Shown: positions 25,386 to 37,370, counted from the stretch's first letter. The stretch: 64,000 bases of DNA from Blautia sp. BIOML-A1 (GCF_009883055.1 NZ_WWVR01000020.1:1-64000); one strand, 5' to 3'. Numbers and translations: made by a program. Notes: generated by a model not told the origin, from the letters alone.

Positions 25386-26192
25386 TTATAAAAAATAATT
25401 CAATAATTTTCCAAACAGGCTTTTTTCCTGTTCCACAAGTTCACAGAGTATTACTGTAATATTATCTCTGCCGCCTTTTATAAGAGCCCTTTCAACAAGA
25501 AGCTCTACTGTTTCAGATACGGAAATTTCTCTAGTAAGAATGTCTGCAATCTCCCCATCCGAAAGCATATCCGTGATACCATCTGAACAGATCAGATAAC
25601 GCGTCCCTATTTCTGCTTTTTGCGGCACAATCGTTGGTTCAAGTCCCATGCTTTCTTCCGGAATACCAAGATACTGCGTCAACGGGGGCTTTCCAAACCT
25701 TCCGCCCCCAAGGACATGATCGAGCGAAAGCTGCCCCAGTTTTCCCTCTGGCGAAATCTTATAAATACGGCTGTCCCCCAGATTACATGAGTATACATTC
25801 TCTTTCCCAAAGGCCAGCATAGCCGCTGTAGTCCCCATGCTGTTTATCTTGTTTTCCTTCCCATAATGACATACTGCATGGTTCATTATACTGCATAGTC
25901 CGTTCATAAACTGTTCCGGATCTTCTGAAAGTTCCTTCTTTTTTTCTTTATAATACTGTCCACAGCTTTCTGCAGCAAGAAATGCCGCCATTTCACCACA
26001 GCTCTCTCCGCCCATCCCGTCAAATACGGCCAGGAGCGGTAGGTCTGCCTGTTTTATATGCCCGCTGCAGACATGACTCATTCCCTTATTTTCTGAATCA
26101 AGGCTTTCACCACAGCACCAGAAATTGTCCTCATTATTATTACGTACCTTACCAATATGGCACGTATATGCATATTCAATCTGATACGCCAT
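25386..26192 (-). CDS. PP2C-type Ser/Thr protein phosphatase
   Basis: 268 residues, a PPM/PP2C metallophosphatase. Metal-binding motifs are visible: VRNNNEDNFW at the start, LLAVFDGMGGESCGEMAA, a central SMGTTAAML, GDSRIY, YLICSDGITDMLSDGEI and GGRDNITVIL. It would remove phosphate from targets of the kinase encoded 13 bases upstream. It is broadly like PrpC/Stp, with a somewhat longer insert after the DGMGG motif. Confidence 0.93.
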   Translation of the reverse strand: MAYQIEYAYTCHIGKVRNNNEDNFWCCGESLDSENKGMSHVCSGHIKQADLPLLAVFDGMGGESCGEMAAFLAAESCGQYYKEKKKELSEDPEQFMNGLCSIMNHAVCHYGKENKINSMGTTAAMLAFGKENVYSCNLGDSRIYKISPEGKLGQLSLDHVLGGGRFGKPPLTQYLGIPEESMGLEPTIVPQKAEIGTRYLICSDGITDMLSDGEIADILTREISVSETVELLVERALIKGGRDNITVILCELVEQEKSLFGKLLNYFL

Positions 26193-26205
26193 AGTCCTTC
26201 CTTTC

Positions 26206-27912
26206 TCAGGATGCAGATGTACTGTCGTCAGAAAGATTCAGTTGGGTTTTATACTCATCTGCATAATCCCAGTATTTCTCTCCTCGTGTTACATACTCCT
26301 CACTGTCTGTCTCGTTATCATGACAACGGTTTTTATCATCGATCCATCGAATCAGTTTACCATCCTCATAATAATATCTGTCTATTTTCTGCTCTCCGTC
26401 CTTCAGGTCACTCATCGTATTATTGTCTGCCCATATGTAGGCAAAAAACAATTCATTATTCCAGTAATAATATTCCTGGTAATATCCATCCTGTGATAAA
26501 GATGGATAGATCAGAATCTTCATTACCTGCCAGCTTCCATCATCCTTCTGCCGCAAATAACTGATTTTTCCCTCGTCTTCTGATCCGATCCAGCTGTAAT
26601 CATTCAGATTATCGCTGATTTCTGTTGCCTGTGACTGAATTTTTTCCAATGTTTCCTGTAACTGCTTATTTTCTGCACTCTGCACAGTCTCTGTAACCGA
26701 CTGTTTTAATTTCTGCAGTTCCGCATTTTCTTTCAGAAGCCAGATAAAAACGCTCACAACAATACAGACTGCTATCACCATAATGACGGCAGCCGCAAAA
26801 AGTGGCTCAAACTTCTTCTTTCTTTTGGTCGATTTCCTGTTTTTTGAAGAATACTCCCCATGTATCCTTGCTTTCGGATCTGTTCGTTTTAGTACTCTCG
26901 TACCCTCCGGTTCTTCCTCCTGTTCCGGAAAAATTTTCCCGGATCCTTCAAAATCCGGTGTGATCGCAGGCTTTCGGATTTCCTGCATTTCCGGTTGTCC
27001 CGGATACAAAATCTGCTCCAATGCCATTCGAAATTCTTCCGCACTTTCATAACGATCATGACGATCATACGCGCAGGCTTTAAGAATTACTTCTGCAAAA
27101 GCCTCCCCTGCTTCTACCGGCACAGGCAGTTTTTCTCCTGCCATCCTTCTGTTCAGTGCCTCTTCCTTGTCTCTGTAAGTTATCAGCTGCTTCTTAAGGC
27201 TGATAAAAGGAAGCCGATTATGATTTCTTAATTTATAAAGTACAATTCCAAGAGAATATATATCTACTCGTGCGTCATACGCCTCTCCCCTGTACATCTC
27301 CGGTGCCATATAAGAAAATGTACCCTTCTTCGATAACCCACTCATTGTCCGATCCAGTTCTCTGGCAATTCCAAAATCTCCCAATTTAAACTCCCCAAAT
27401 CGGGAGACAAAAATATTCTCTGGCTTAATATCTCTGTGAATGATATTCTGACACTGGCAGTATTCCAGTGCCTTACACAAATCAATTCCTAAATGTATCA
27501 CGTCTTCTTCTGTCAGTGCACGTCCCGCACAATAGTCCAGAAAACTGGTAAGATATTCCATACGGATATAAATATCCCATCCTATATCATCCAGATATTC
27601 CATTACTTTATAATCTTCCACAGAAACTACATGAGAATTGCCACGAAAATATTCCATTGTATTCACTTCCTGAATACATTCTTCTACGAGGCTGTAAAAA
27701 TATTCCTTCACCGACTGCTCATCCGGATTTTCTGAGCGAACACTGCTCAATTCTCCGGCATTCGAAGGAATTGTAATAACTTTGATCGCAGAATAAAAGG
27801 TTTTTCCCTGCTCTGTACGTCTGGCTTTATACACCTTTCCGAAAGAGCCCTCTCCGATCTTTTCTACGATCTTCCATTCCGGCCATGCAGAAACCGGAAG
27901 TTGTTTGTCCAT
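26206..27912 (-). CDS. Transmembrane Ser/Thr protein kinase without PASTA domains
   Basis: 568 residues. The cytoplasmic kinase domain (about 12-300) has a complete set: glycine loop GEGSFGKV, Lys44 in AIKV, HRDIKPEN (159-166), DFG (179-181), APE (203-205). A linker follows, then one membrane span at about 371-393, a short coiled coil (395-440) and an extracellular domain of about 120 residues rich in Tyr and Trp. PASTA repeats of the PrkC/PknB type are absent, so its signal is likely different from muropeptides. It heads a three-gene cassette with the PP2C phosphatase and the 410-residue protein, between rpoC and rpsL. A strong ribosome site (GGAGGGGAGG) precedes the ATG. Confidence 0.92.
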   Translation of the reverse strand: MDKQLPVSAWPEWKIVEKIGEGSFGKVYKARRTEQGKTFYSAIKVITIPSNAGELSSVRSENPDEQSVKEYFYSLVEECIQEVNTMEYFRGNSHVVSVEDYKVMEYLDDIGWDIYIRMEYLTSFLDYCAGRALTEEDVIHLGIDLCKALEYCQCQNIIHRDIKPENIFVSRFGEFKLGDFGIARELDRTMSGLSKKGTFSYMAPEMYRGEAYDARVDIYSLGIVLYKLRNHNRLPFISLKKQLITYRDKEEALNRRMAGEKLPVPVEAGEAFAEVILKACAYDRHDRYESAEEFRMALEQILYPGQPEMQEIRKPAITPDFEGSGKIFPEQEEEPEGTRVLKRTDPKARIHGEYSSKNRKSTKRKKKFEPLFAAAVIMVIAVCIVVSVFIWLLKENAELQKLKQSVTETVQSAENKQLQETLEKIQSQATEISDNLNDYSWIGSEDEGKISYLRQKDDGSWQVMKILIYPSLSQDGYYQEYYYWNNELFFAYIWADNNTMSDLKDGEQKIDRYYYEDGKLIRWIDDKNRCHDNETDSEEYVTRGEKYWDYADEYKTQLNLSDDSTSAS

Positions 27913-28203
27913 CTATCCTCCCCTCCTCTCCTTTCGTAATACACTCGTAACTGTTCAACACCATCACGGGATATTTCCTTCTGAACAGTTATATATAATC
28001 TATATTTATCTGCAATGTAATTTCAAATTTAATTTGTAACTCTTCAATACCTTCTTAGTGGCTACTGAACAGTTACTTTATTTCAATCAAAAAGTCTATT
28101 TTATAAAACTTCCCTCAGGAAGTGCTATTAGTATAGCATGTCCACTCGTGTATGTCTGTAGTTTTCGCTTTTCTTTCTTCTTTTTTCATATAATCTTTAT
28201 ATT
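27913..28203. repeat. Two GTAACTGTTCA palindromic repeats between rpoC and kinase
   Basis: No gene is seen in this gap. Copy one spans 27947-27991 (GTAACTGTTCA ... TGAACAGTTA), copy two 28036-28076 (GTAACTCTTCA ... TGAACAGTTAC); each is an inverted repeat of 10-11 bases around a 20-25-base loop. Both sit between the end of rpoC and the kinase gene. They match other copies in this window and look like a dispersed palindromic family. Confidence 0.7.
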
Positions 28204-28256
28204 TAAAAAAAGAAGCCCCAGATTTACTTCTGTCATAAATCTGGAACTTCTTTTGT
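28204..28256 (-). terminator. rpoC terminator
   Basis: Stem AGAAG-(2)-CCAGATTTA (28211-28226) with TAAATCTGG-(2)-CTTCT (28236-28251); the minus strand ends in a run of seven T. It closes the rpoB-rpoC transcript directly after the rpoC stop. Confidence 0.85.
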
Positions 28257-28263
28257 TTTTTAT

Positions 28264-31200
28264 TTATTCTTCTGTAGAGTCTGTGTCATCAAACAGGATT
28301 TCATTATCAGAAACATCCTCATCTGCTTCTTCTTCCATAGTCAGCATTTCTTCATCCTCTGGAAGTTCATCTGCCGGCTCTTCTTCTGCAACAGGAGTTT
28401 CCTCCGGCATTCCGGTATCCAGTTGGATATCTCTGTAACGTTTCAGACCTGTACCTGCAGGAATCAGTTTACCAATGATAACATTTTCCTTCAGACCTAC
28501 CAGGTGGTCAACCTTACCTTTGATAGCAGCTTCTGTCAGGACTTTTGTTGTTTCCTGGAAAGATGCTGCTGACAGGAAGGAATCTGTTGCCAGAGATGCT
28601 TTGGTAATACCAAGCATGATCTGCTTTCCTTCTGCCGGTGTCTTGCCTTCTTTTTCAAGTTTTTCATTAACCTCTTCAAATTCAAGGACATCAACAAGTG
28701 TACCTGGAAGGAATTCTGTATCTCCGTTTTCTTCGATACGAATCTTCTTCAGCATCTGGCGAACCAGCACCTCGATATGCTTATCACTGATTTCTACACC
28801 CTGGAGACGATATACTCGCTGAACCTCACGGAGCATATAATCCTGAACCGCACGAACACCCTTAATTCTCAGGATATCATGTGGATTTACACTACCTTCT
28901 GTCAGTTCATCACCGGCCTCCAGTACCTGTCCGTCTGTGATCTTGATACGAGATCCATAAGGAATCAGATAAGTCTTGGAATCTCCGTCCTCCGGATTGG
29001 TAACAATGATCTCACGTTTTTTCTTGGTATCATTGATAACTGCAACACCAGGGATCTCTGTAATGATAGCAAGACCTTTCGGTTTTCTTGCCTCAAAAAG
29101 CTCCTCAACTCGAGGAAGACCCTGTGTGATATCTCCACCGGCTACACCACCACTATGGAATGTACGCATGGTAAGCTGTGTACCAGGCTCACCGATAGAC
29201 TGTGCTGCAATAATACCAACAGATTCACCAACCTGAACAGCTTCACCAGTTGCCATGTTTGCACCATAACATTTAGCGCAGACACCAACCTTGCACTTAC
29301 AGCTAAGGATCGTACGGATCTTAACTTCTTCAATCGGGCCACCGGCTGCATTTACACCTTCACTCATGATACGGGCAGCACGTTTTGGTGTGATCATATG
29401 GTTTGCCTTAACAAGAACTTCTCCATCTTTGTTTGTGATGGTCTCACAGGAGAAACGTCCTGTAATACGTTCCTGAAGGTTTTCAATCTCTTCTTTGCCA
29501 TCCATGAATCCTTTGACATACATACCGGAGATTTCTTCTCTGTTCTCACAGCAGTCTGTTTCACGAACGATAAGTTCCTGAGATACGTCAACCATTCGTC
29601 TGGTCAGGTAACCAGAGTCAGCGGTACGAAGAGCGGTATCGGACATACCTTTACGAGCTCCATGTGCGGACATGAAGTATTCCAGTACTTCAAGACCTTC
29701 ACGGAAGTTTGACTTGATTGGGAGCTCGATAGTGTGACCGGTTGTATCCGCCATCAGGCCTCGCATACCTGCAAGCTGTTTGATCTGTTTATCGGAACCA
29801 CGGGCACCGGAGTCAGCCATCATAAAGATGTTGTTGTATTTATCAAGACCATTCAGAAGTGCTTTGGTAAGCTCATCATCTGTCTTCTTCCATGTCTCAA
29901 CAACTTCTTTGTAACGCTCTTCTTCTGTAATAAGACCACGCTTATAGTTCTTTGTGATCTTGTCAACGATATCCTGTGCATTCTGGATCATCTCAGGCTT
30001 CTGAGGCGGCACAGTCATATCAGAAATGGATACTGTCATAGCTGCACGGGTAGAATATTTATAACCCATTGCCTTGATAGCGTCAAGAACCTCAGCAGTC
30101 TTGGTAGCTCCGTGAGTATTGATGACTTTTTCAAGGATCTGTTTCAGCTGTTTTTTACCTACCAGGAAATCAACTTCCGGAAGAAGTTCATTGCCCGGAA
30201 TACTTCTGTTTACATATCCAAGATCCTGCGGAATGATCTCGTTGAACAGGAAACGTCCAAGTGTAGATTCTACAGTTCCTGTCAGTTCGCTTCCATCCGG
30301 CATTGTTTTTGTGCAGCGCACATGGATTCTGGACTGTAAAGTGATAACTTTATTCTCATAAGCAAGAATTGCTTCATTTATGCTCTTGAAGAATTTGCCT
30401 TCTCCTGGATTTCCCGGTCTCTCCTGTGTCAGATAGTAGATACCAAGGACCATATCCTGTGAAGGAACGGCTACCGGACCACCATCTGAAGGTTTCAGAA
30501 GGTTGTTTGGTGAAAGCAGGAGGAAACGGCACTCTGCCTGAGCTTCCTGAGAAAGCGGAAGATGAACAGCCATCTGGTCACCATCGAAGTCTGCGTTGAA
30601 CGCGGTACAAACGAGTGGATGAAGTTTGATAGCTTTACCTTCTACAAGGATCGGCTCAAATGCCTGGATACCCAGACGATGCAGTGTAGGTGCACGGTTC
30701 AGCATAACCGGATGCTCTTTGATAACCTCTTCCAGTACATCCCATACCTCTGGCTGAAGTTTCTCTACCATTTTCTTGGCATTTTTGATGTTGTGAGAAG
30801 TTCCGTTTGCAACCAGTTCTTTCATAACGAAAGGTTTGAAAAGCTCAATTGCCATCTCTTTCGGAAGACCACACTGATAAATCTTCAGTTCCGGTCCAAC
30901 GACGATAACAGAACGTCCTGAATAGTCAACTCGTTTACCAAGGAGGTTCTGACGAAAACGTCCGGATTTACCTTTCAGCATATCAGAGAGGGATTTAAGG
31001 GCTCTGTTTCCAGGTCCTGTTACCGGACGGCCACGACGACCATTGTCGATCAGTGCATCTACAGCTTCCTGGAGCATACGCTTCTCATTACGAACGATAA
31101 TGTCCGGTGCTCCCAGCTCAAGAAGACGTTTCAGACGGTTATTACGGTTGATAATTCTTCTGTACAGATCGTTAAGGTCAGAAGTTGCAAAACGACCCCC

Positions 31201-31962
31201 ATCCAGCTGTACCATAGGACGCAGATCTGGCGGAATAACCGGGATTGCAGTCATGATCATCCATTCCGGACGGTTTCCAGACTCACGGAAAGATTCTACA
31301 ACTTCCAGTCTTTTGATGATTCTGGCACGTTTCTGTCCAGTTGCATCTACCAGTTCTGTTTTGAGTTCCTCAGCATCTTTCTCAAGATCAATTGCTTTCA
31401 GAAGTTCCATGATGGATTCTGCACCCATTCCAACACGGAAATTATATCCATATGCTTCACGGGCATCCTGATATTCTTTCTCAGTGAGAACCTGTTTGTA
31501 CTGCAGCTTGGAATCTGCCGGATCCAGTACAATATAGTTAGCAAAATATAAAACTTTTTCCAATGTTCTCGGAGACAGATCAAGGATCAGTCCCATACGG
31601 GACGGAATACCCTTGAAATACCAGATATGGGATACCGGAGCTGCAAGCTCAATATGTCCCATACGCTCTCTTCGGACAGAAGATTTCGTAACTTCTACGC
31701 CACATCGATCGCAGACAACGCCTTTATAGCGGATTTTTTTGTATTTACCACAATGGCACTCCCAGTCCTTGCTTGGTCCGAAAATTCTTTCACAGAAAAG
31801 ACCATCTTTCTCTGGTTTCAGAGTACGATAGTTGATAGTCTCAGGTTTTGTTACCTCACCTCTGGACCATTCTCTGATCTTCTCAGGGGACGCCAGTCCA
31901 ATCTTGATGGCATCGAAAGTCATTGGCTGATATGTTTCATTGGTAGTTGTTGTTTCTGCCAT
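28264..31962 (-). CDS. rpoC: RNA polymerase subunit beta'
   Basis: 1232 residues, full length for Clostridia. The N-terminal zinc site is [20 protein letters not shown]; the catalytic Mg-binding loop is [12 protein letters not shown]; the second zinc site is [13 protein letters not shown]; the trigger-loop and bridge-helix regions are intact. The C-terminal 50 residues are very acidic. It starts 18 bases after rpoB with GAAAGGGG upstream and ends at the terminator at 28204-28256. Confidence 0.99.
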   Translation of the reverse strand: MAETTTTNETYQPMTFDAIKIGLASPEKIREWSRGEVTKPETINYRTLKPEKDGLFCERIFGPSKDWECHCGKYKKIRYKGVVCDRCGVEVTKSSVRRERMGHIELAAPVSHIWYFKGIPSRMGLILDLSPRTLEKVLYFANYIVLDPADSKLQYKQVLTEKEYQDAREAYGYNFRVGMGAESIMELLKAIDLEKDAEELKTELVDATGQKRARIIKRLEVVESFRESGNRPEWMIMTAIPVIPPDLRPMVQLDGGRFATSDLNDLYRRIINRNNRLKRLLELGAPDIIVRNEKRMLQEAVDALIDNGRRGRPVTGPGNRALKSLSDMLKGKSGRFRQNLLGKRVDYSGRSVIVVGPELKIYQCGLPKEMAIELFKPFVMKELVANGTSHNIKNAKKMVEKLQPEVWDVLEEVIKEHPVMLNRAPTLHRLGIQAFEPILVEGKAIKLHPLVCTAFNADFDGDQMAVHLPLSQEAQAECRFLLLSPNNLLKPSDGGPVAVPSQDMVLGIYYLTQERPGNPGEGKFFKSINEAILAYENKVITLQSRIHVRCTKTMPDGSELTGTVESTLGRFLFNEIIPQDLGYVNRSIPGNELLPEVDFLVGKKQLKQILEKVINTHGATKTAEVLDAIKAMGYKYSTRAAMTVSISDMTVPPQKPEMIQNAQDIVDKITKNYKRGLITEEERYKEVVETWKKTDDELTKALLNGLDKYNNIFMMADSGARGSDKQIKQLAGMRGLMADTTGHTIELPIKSNFREGLEVLEYFMSAHGARKGMSDTALRTADSGYLTRRMVDVSQELIVRETDCCENREEISGMYVKGFMDGKEEIENLQERITGRFSCETITNKDGEVLVKANHMITPKRAARIMSEGVNAAGGPIEEVKIRTILSCKCKVGVCAKCYGANMATGEAVQVGESVGIIAAQSIGEPGTQLTMRTFHSGGVAGGDITQGLPRVEELFEARKPKGLAIITEIPGVAVINDTKKKREIIVTNPEDGDSKTYLIPYGSRIKITDGQVLEAGDELTEGSVNPHDILRIKGVRAVQDYMLREVQRVYRLQGVEISDKHIEVLVRQMLKKIRIEENGDTEFLPGTLVDVLEFEEVNEKLEKEGKTPAEGKQIMLGITKASLATDSFLSAASFQETTKVLTEAAIKGKVDHLVGLKENVIIGKLIPAGTGLKRYRDIQLDTGMPEETPVAEEEPADELPEDEEMLTMEEEADEDVSDNEILFDDTDSTEE

Positions 31963-31979
31963 GTATTCTTTCCCCTTTC

Positions 31980-34900
31980 TTACTTGTCGTCATCATCATC
32001 GTAGGAATCGTCGAAGTCAAGAAACTCTTCTTCGTCCTCATCCTCTTCTACATCTACAAGTTCTTCGCCTTCGAATTCCTGTTTGGTATAACCATGTTTA
32101 CCAAAGGATTCCTCTTCTCTGCGATGTCTGCTGTCGCCTTCAATTACAGAACGAAGATCTGTATCACCATAATCTACAGTTTCCAGAAGATGTACTTCTG
32201 TATTGTCATCTTTAAGAACTTTGACATCAAGACCCAGAGACTGAAGTTCTTTAAGAAGTACCTTGAAGGATTCCGGAATACCCGGCTCAGGGATGTTGTC
32301 TCCCTTGATAATTGCTTCATAGGTCTTCACACGTCCTACAACATCATCGGACTTCACTGTCAGGATCTCCTGAAGTGTGTAAGAAGCACCATATGCCTCC
32401 AGAGCCCAAACCTCCATCTCTCCAAAACGCTGTCCACCGAACTGAGCTTTACCACCCAGAGGCTGCTGTGTTACGAGAGAGTATGGACCTGTTGAACGTG
32501 CATGGATCTTATCATCTACCAGATGGTGCAGTTTCAGATAGTGCATGTGACCGATTGTTACGCGTCCATCGAAGTACTCACCGGTACGTCCGTCACGAAG
32601 CTGAACCTTACCATCTCTGGAAATCGGAACACCTTTCCACAGATCTCTGTGATCTTTGTGTTCATCAAGATATTCCATAACATCAGGAGCAAGTGTATCC
32701 TGATATTTTGCACGGAATTCTTCGAAATCTTCAATATTTACATAATCGTTTGCCAGTTCCAGAGTATCCTGAATATCAATTTCGCTCGCACCGTCAAATA
32801 CAGGTGTTGCAACATTAAATCCGAGTGCTCTGGCTGCAAGACTTAAGTGGATTTCCAGGACCTGTCCGATATTCATACGTGAAGGTACGCCCAGAGGGTT
32901 CAGTACGATATCCAGCGGACGTCCGTTTGGAAGGAATGGCATATCCTCAACCGGAAGTACACGGGAAACAACACCCTTGTTACCATGACGACCAGCCATT
33001 TTATCACCAACAGAAATCTTACGTTTCTGAGCAATATAAATACGAACTGACTGATTTACTCCTGGAGACAGTTCATCACCGTTCTCTCTTGTAAATACTT
33101 TGGCATCTACAACAATACCATATTCTCCATGAGGAACCTTGAGGGAAGTATCACGAACTTCTCTTGCTTTCTCACCGAAAATTGCACGCAGAAGACGTTC
33201 TTCTGCAGTCAGTTCTGTTTCTCCCTTAGGAGTAACTTTACCAACCAGGATATCACCGGCACGAACTTCTGCACCGATACGGATAATACCACGTTCATCC
33301 AGATCTTTCAGTGCATCATCACCGACACCCGGAACATCTCTTGTGATCTCTTCCGGTCCCAGTTTGGTATCTCTTGCTTCTGCTTCATACTCTTCCATAT
33401 GAATAGAAGTATATACATCGTTCTGTACCAGTCTCTCACTTAACAGAACGGCATCCTCGTAGTTATAACCTTCCCAGGTCATGAAACCGATCAGCGGGTT
33501 TTTACCGAGAGCCAGTTCACCGTTTGCAGTAGAAGGACCATCAGCGATAACCTGTCCTGCCTCTACATGCTCACCCTGAAATACGATTGGTTTCTGATTA
33601 TAGCAGTTACTCTGGTTACTGCGAAGGAATTTAGTAAGATGATAATCATCTTTTGTTCCATCATCATTCTTGATACTGATATCTGTAGATGTAGAACGAA
33701 GAACAGTACCGGACTTCTTAGCTACAACACAAACACCAGAGTCAACAGCAGTTTTGGTTTCCATACCAGTTCCAACAACAGGTGCCTCTGTTGTAAGAAG
33801 CGGAACGGCCTGACGCTGCATGTTTGATCCCATCAGCGCACGGTTAGCATCGTCGTTCTGCAGGAAAGGAATCAGTGCAGTAGCGACGGAGAATACCATC
33901 TTAGGAGATACGTCCATGTAATCAAACATATGTCTCTCATATTCCTGTGTTTCTTCACGGAAACGACCGGACACATTTCTGTGAATGAAGTGACCTTCTT
34001 CATCCAGCGGCTCATTCGCCTGTGCTACATGGTAATTATCTTCTTCATCTGCTGTCATATAAACAACATCATCTGTTACAACCGGCTCGGCCGGATTTGT
34101 TTTGTCAATTCTGCGGTATGGTGCCTCAATGAAACCATACTGGTTGATTCTTGCATAAGATGCAAGAGAGTTGATCAGACCGATGTTAGGACCTTCAGGA
34201 GTCTCGATCGGGCACATACGGCCATAGTGAGAATAATGGACATCTCGTACCTCGAATCCGGCTCTGTCTCGTGACAGACCGCCAGGTCCCAGTGCGGAAA
34301 GACGTCTCTTATGTGTCAGCTCACCAAGAGGGTTGTTCTGATCCATGAACTGTGACAGCTGAGAAGATCCAAAGAACTCCTTAACCGCTGCAGTTACAGG
34401 TTTAATATTGATCAGGGACTGTGGGGAAATATTCTCTGTGTCCTGAGTTGTCATACGCTCACGTACAACTCTTTCCAGTCTGGAAAGACCGATACGATAC
34501 TGGTTCTGAAGAAGTTCTCCTACAGAACGGATACGACGGTTGCCCAGATGATCGATATCATCATCGTTACCGATTCCATATTCCAGATGCATATTATAGT
34601 TGATAGATGCAAAGATATCTTCTTTTGTGATATGCTTCGGAATAAGATCATGGATATCTCTGACAATTGCAGCCTTGATATCCTCAAGATTATCATTCTC
34701 TTCCAGAATTTTCTCAAGAACAGGATAGTATACTAATTCTGTAACACCCAGTTCCTTTGGATCACAGTCAACATATGCTGCAAGATCTACCATCATATTA
34801 GAAAGAACTTTGATCTTACGTTCTTCTCCCTGAATCCATACATATGGAACGGCAGCGTTCTGGATCTGATCTGCAAGTTCAATTGTAATGTTGGCACCTT

Positions 34901-35828
34901 CTTCTGCCAGAATCTCTCCTGTAGACGGATCTACAACAGCCTCTGCCAGCTTGTGACCTGCAATACGCTTATTAAAATGAAGTTTCTTATTAAATTTATA
35001 ACGTCCGACCTTGGCAAGATCATATCTTCTAGGGTCAAAGAACATAGCCATGATAAGGCTCTCTGCACTATCTACTGCCAGCGGCTCGCCTGGACGGATC
35101 TTCTTATAGAGTTCCAGAAGACCTTCCTGATAGTTTGTGGAAGTATCCTTTGCAAAGCTTGCAAGGATCTTTGGCTCTTCACCAAACAAATCAACGATTT
35201 CTGCATTGCTGCCGACACCAAGGGCACGAATCAGCACAGTGATCGGAACCTTTCTGGTTCTGTCCACACGCACATAGAAGATATCGTTGGAATCCGTTTC
35301 ATATTCCAGCCATGCTCCTCTGTTGGGGATAACGGTACTGGAAAACAGTCTCTTACCGATCTTATCATGTGCAATTGCATAATAGATACCAGGGGAACGC
35401 ACCAACTGGCTGACAATAACACGTTCTGCACCATTAATAACGAAAGTACCTGTCTCTGTCATTAACGGAAGATCTCCCATGAAGATCTCGTGTTCGTTGA
35501 TTTCCTCTGTTTCTTTATTTATCAGTCGTACGCGAACCTTCAAAGGTGCCGCGTAAGTTACGTCACGTTCTTTGCACTGCTCAATGTTATATTTCGCATC
35601 TTTTGCATCGTACGTGAAATCGATGAATTCCAGGCTGAACTTTCCGCCATAATCCGCGATCGGAGAAATATCATCAAACACTTCTTTGAGGCCCTCATCG
35701 AGAAACCACTTATAGGAATCTTTCTGGACTTCAATCAAATTCGGCATTTCCAGAACTTCTTTTTGTCTCTGGTAGCTCATGCGCATGCTTTTTCCAGTTT
35801 TTACAGAACGAATTCTGTTTTTTTCCAT
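31980..35828 (-). CDS. rpoB: RNA polymerase subunit beta
   Basis: 1282 residues. The rifampicin-binding region reads [20 protein letters not shown] and then [10 protein letters not shown], the sensitive wild-type residues. Other core motifs include [17 protein letters not shown] and [11 protein letters not shown]. The C-terminus is an acidic Asp/Glu-rich tail. Transcribed from its own promoter (35925-35953) as well as possibly by read-through from rplJL. Confidence 0.99.
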   Translation of the reverse strand: MEKNRIRSVKTGKSMRMSYQRQKEVLEMPNLIEVQKDSYKWFLDEGLKEVFDDISPIADYGGKFSLEFIDFTYDAKDAKYNIEQCKERDVTYAAPLKVRVRLINKETEEINEHEIFMGDLPLMTETGTFVINGAERVIVSQLVRSPGIYYAIAHDKIGKRLFSSTVIPNRGAWLEYETDSNDIFYVRVDRTRKVPITVLIRALGVGSNAEIVDLFGEEPKILASFAKDTSTNYQEGLLELYKKIRPGEPLAVDSAESLIMAMFFDPRRYDLAKVGRYKFNKKLHFNKRIAGHKLAEAVVDPSTGEILAEEGANITIELADQIQNAAVPYVWIQGEERKIKVLSNMMVDLAAYVDCDPKELGVTELVYYPVLEKILEENDNLEDIKAAIVRDIHDLIPKHITKEDIFASINYNMHLEYGIGNDDDIDHLGNRRIRSVGELLQNQYRIGLSRLERVVRERMTTQDTENISPQSLINIKPVTAAVKEFFGSSQLSQFMDQNNPLGELTHKRRLSALGPGGLSRDRAGFEVRDVHYSHYGRMCPIETPEGPNIGLINSLASYARINQYGFIEAPYRRIDKTNPAEPVVTDDVVYMTADEEDNYHVAQANEPLDEEGHFIHRNVSGRFREETQEYERHMFDYMDVSPKMVFSVATALIPFLQNDDANRALMGSNMQRQAVPLLTTEAPVVGTGMETKTAVDSGVCVVAKKSGTVLRSTSTDISIKNDDGTKDDYHLTKFLRSNQSNCYNQKPIVFQGEHVEAGQVIADGPSTANGELALGKNPLIGFMTWEGYNYEDAVLLSERLVQNDVYTSIHMEEYEAEARDTKLGPEEITRDVPGVGDDALKDLDERGIIRIGAEVRAGDILVGKVTPKGETELTAEERLLRAIFGEKAREVRDTSLKVPHGEYGIVVDAKVFTRENGDELSPGVNQSVRIYIAQKRKISVGDKMAGRHGNKGVVSRVLPVEDMPFLPNGRPLDIVLNPLGVPSRMNIGQVLEIHLSLAARALGFNVATPVFDGASEIDIQDTLELANDYVNIEDFEEFRAKYQDTLAPDVMEYLDEHKDHRDLWKGVPISRDGKVQLRDGRTGEYFDGRVTIGHMHYLKLHHLVDDKIHARSTGPYSLVTQQPLGGKAQFGGQRFGEMEVWALEAYGASYTLQEILTVKSDDVVGRVKTYEAIIKGDNIPEPGIPESFKVLLKELQSLGLDVKVLKDDNTEVHLLETVDYGDTDLRSVIEGDSRHRREEESFGKHGYTKQEFEGEELVDVEEDEDEEEFLDFDDSYDDDDDK

Positions 35829-35924
35829 TGACGTTTCACCCCTGTTTTTTTATTTATTTTATAACACGACCCTGTTTACGGTTTGAGATAAACAGGCATA
35901 TCTTGCCATAATATAGCATTCTTC

Positions 35925-35953
35925 ACTATAGCATAGCAATTTTATGCTGTCAA
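35925..35953 (-). promoter_or_regulatory. rpoB promoter
   Basis: TTGACA (35948-35953), 17-base spacer, TATAGT (35925-35930) on the minus strand, between the rplL terminator and rpoB. This lets polymerase subunits be expressed apart from L10/L12. Confidence 0.82.
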
Positions 35954-35969
35954 CAACTTTTTTAATTTT

Positions 35970-36004
35970 TTACACAAAAATTTAGGGACACCATCAGGTG
36001 TCCC
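35970..36004 (-). terminator. Terminator between rplL and rpoB
   Basis: GGGACACC (35985-35992) and GGTGTCCC (35997-36004) form a tight stem with a 4-base loop; TAAATTTTTG follows on the minus strand. The T run is interrupted, so partial read-through into rpoB is likely. Confidence 0.8.
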
Positions 36005-36029
36005 CGCATCACTTATTTCTTTAACAGAA

Positions 36030-36404
36030 TTATTTAAGAGTAACCTTAGCACCTTCTGCTTCAAGTTTTGCTTTGATGTCTTCAGCTTCTGCTTTAGATG
36101 CGCCTTCTTTAAGAGCTTTCGGAGCACCGTCAACTACTGCTTTAGCTTCTTTCAGTCCAAGTCCGGTAACTTCACGAACAACTTTGATAACTTTAACTTT
36201 GTTCGGTCCAACTTCTGTCAGTTCTACGTCGAACTCATCTTTCTCTTCTGCTGCTTCAGCACCTGCTCCAGCTGCTGCTACTACAACACCTGCTGCTGCG
36301 GATACACCGAATTCTTCTTCGCAAGCTTTTACGAGTTCATTTAATTCTAATACAGATAATTCTTTGATTGCTGCAATAAATTCTTCTGTTGTTAATTTTG
36401 CCAT
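36030..36404 (-). CDS. rplL: 50S ribosomal protein L7/L12
   Basis: 124 residues: N-terminal dimerization domain ([20 protein letters not shown]), an Ala-rich hinge (residues about 38-55) and the factor-binding C-terminal domain with [18 protein letters not shown]. The start at 36404 follows GGAGG by eight bases; five codons upstream in frame are not part of the protein. It forms the stalk with L10 encoded just upstream. Confidence 0.98.
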   Translation of the reverse strand: MAKLTTEEFIAAIKELSVLELNELVKACEEEFGVSAAAGVVVAAAGAGAEAAEEKDEFDVELTEVGPNKVKVIKVVREVTGLGLKEAKAVVDGAPKALKEGASKAEAEDIKAKLEAEGAKVTLK

Positions 36405-36513
36405 TTTAATTTCCTCCATTTATTAGATTTTATTATTTTAGGATTCGCAGTTTCTGTATACTGCGAATTACGCTACGCTTCGTCTGCGTACCGTAAATCT
36501 GATGAATTCAGAT

Positions 36514-37026
36514 TTACTCTGCTGCTGCCTCTGTATCAGCACCACCCTGTGCCTCTGCGATCTGGTTAAGCACACGAGCGAAGTTTGTGATAGGAGACTG
36601 GATGCTTCCAAGAAGTTTTCCAAGAAGTTCTTCTCTGGACGGAACCTGGGACAGAGCCTGGATTCCAGCCTGATCGTTGTAGTTTCCTTCAACTACACCT
36701 GCGATCAGTTCAAGAGCCGGGAACTGTTTTGCATATTTAGCAAGGATTCTTGCCGGTGCTGTAGCATCTGTATCGGAAATAGCCAGAGCGTTTGTTCCTT
36801 CCAGATGTGGGCAAAGGCTTTCACATGCTGTTCCTGCAAAAGCACGGTTCATCATAGTGTTTTTGTAAACTTTGTAATGAACACCAGCTTCTCTTAATTC
36901 CTTACGCAGAATTGTATCCTGTTCAACTGTAAGACCACTGTAGTTAACAAGAACTACTGCCTGTGCGTCTTTAATGCTGTTTGCGATTTCTTCTACGATT
37001 GGTTGTTTCAGTTCTACTTTTGCCAT
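36514..37026 (-). CDS. rplJ: 50S ribosomal protein L10
   Basis: 170 residues, the stalk base that binds 23S rRNA and L7/L12 dimers. It begins MAKVELKQPIVEEIANSIKDAQ and contains VLVNYSGLTVEQDTILRKELREAG. AAGGAGGTG lies before the ATG. The gene follows an L10 leader with an attenuator. rplK and rplA are not upstream: the next gene (37371) is divergent, so rplJ begins the transcript. Confidence 0.97.
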   Translation of the reverse strand: MAKVELKQPIVEEIANSIKDAQAVVLVNYSGLTVEQDTILRKELREAGVHYKVYKNTMMNRAFAGTACESLCPHLEGTNALAISDTDATAPARILAKYAKQFPALELIAGVVEGNYNDQAGIQALSQVPSREELLGKLLGSIQSPITNFARVLNQIAEAQGGADTEAAAE

Positions 37027-37069
37027 AAATGGTACACCTCCTTATAGATTTTGATATACCGCCGCGTCA

Positions 37070-37190
37070 TAAAAAAAGCCTTACTGCATAACGACAGTAA
37101 GGTCTCATGTAATCTTATATAGAATACTAAGTCCTCGGTAGGCGTTTTAATCCTTATGCCTTACGGCACCTACTGTCTTCGGCAGCGTTC
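37070..37190 (-). ncRNA. Ribosomal protein L10 leader with attenuator
   Basis: The leader between the rplJ promoter and gene contains the signature of L10 leaders (GCCGAAGACAGTAGGTGCC, then CCTACCGAGG), the site to which the L10-L12 complex binds to repress its own operon. It ends in a perfect terminator hairpin, CCTTACTG (37079-37086) with CAGTAAGG (37095-37102), and a run of seven T before rplJ, so control is probably by premature termination. Confidence 0.85.
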
Positions 37191-37196
37191 TGTAAG

Positions 37197-37225
37197 AGAA
37201 TATCATATCATTTTTTATATGTCAA
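37197..37225 (-). promoter_or_regulatory. rplJ-rplL promoter
   Basis: Consensus TTGACA (37220-37225), 17-base spacer, TATTCT (37197-37202) on the minus strand; predicted start near 37190. Confidence 0.82.
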
Positions 37226-37370
37226 GTGTTTTTTTAATATTTTGTCTTTCAAAAAATGTTTAATTTTTATTAATTTTATGTTATGATTATGTTACTTACA
37301 AAAAAACAACACTGCTTCCGTCTGCCCTGTATTTGAAAGTGTAGCCGGAGCTATTTTATATGGAGGAATT

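Noticed and set aside
28777..30339. Long plus-strand frames across rpoC
   Set aside because: Antisense shadows of rpoC; composition and lack of ribosome sites exclude them.
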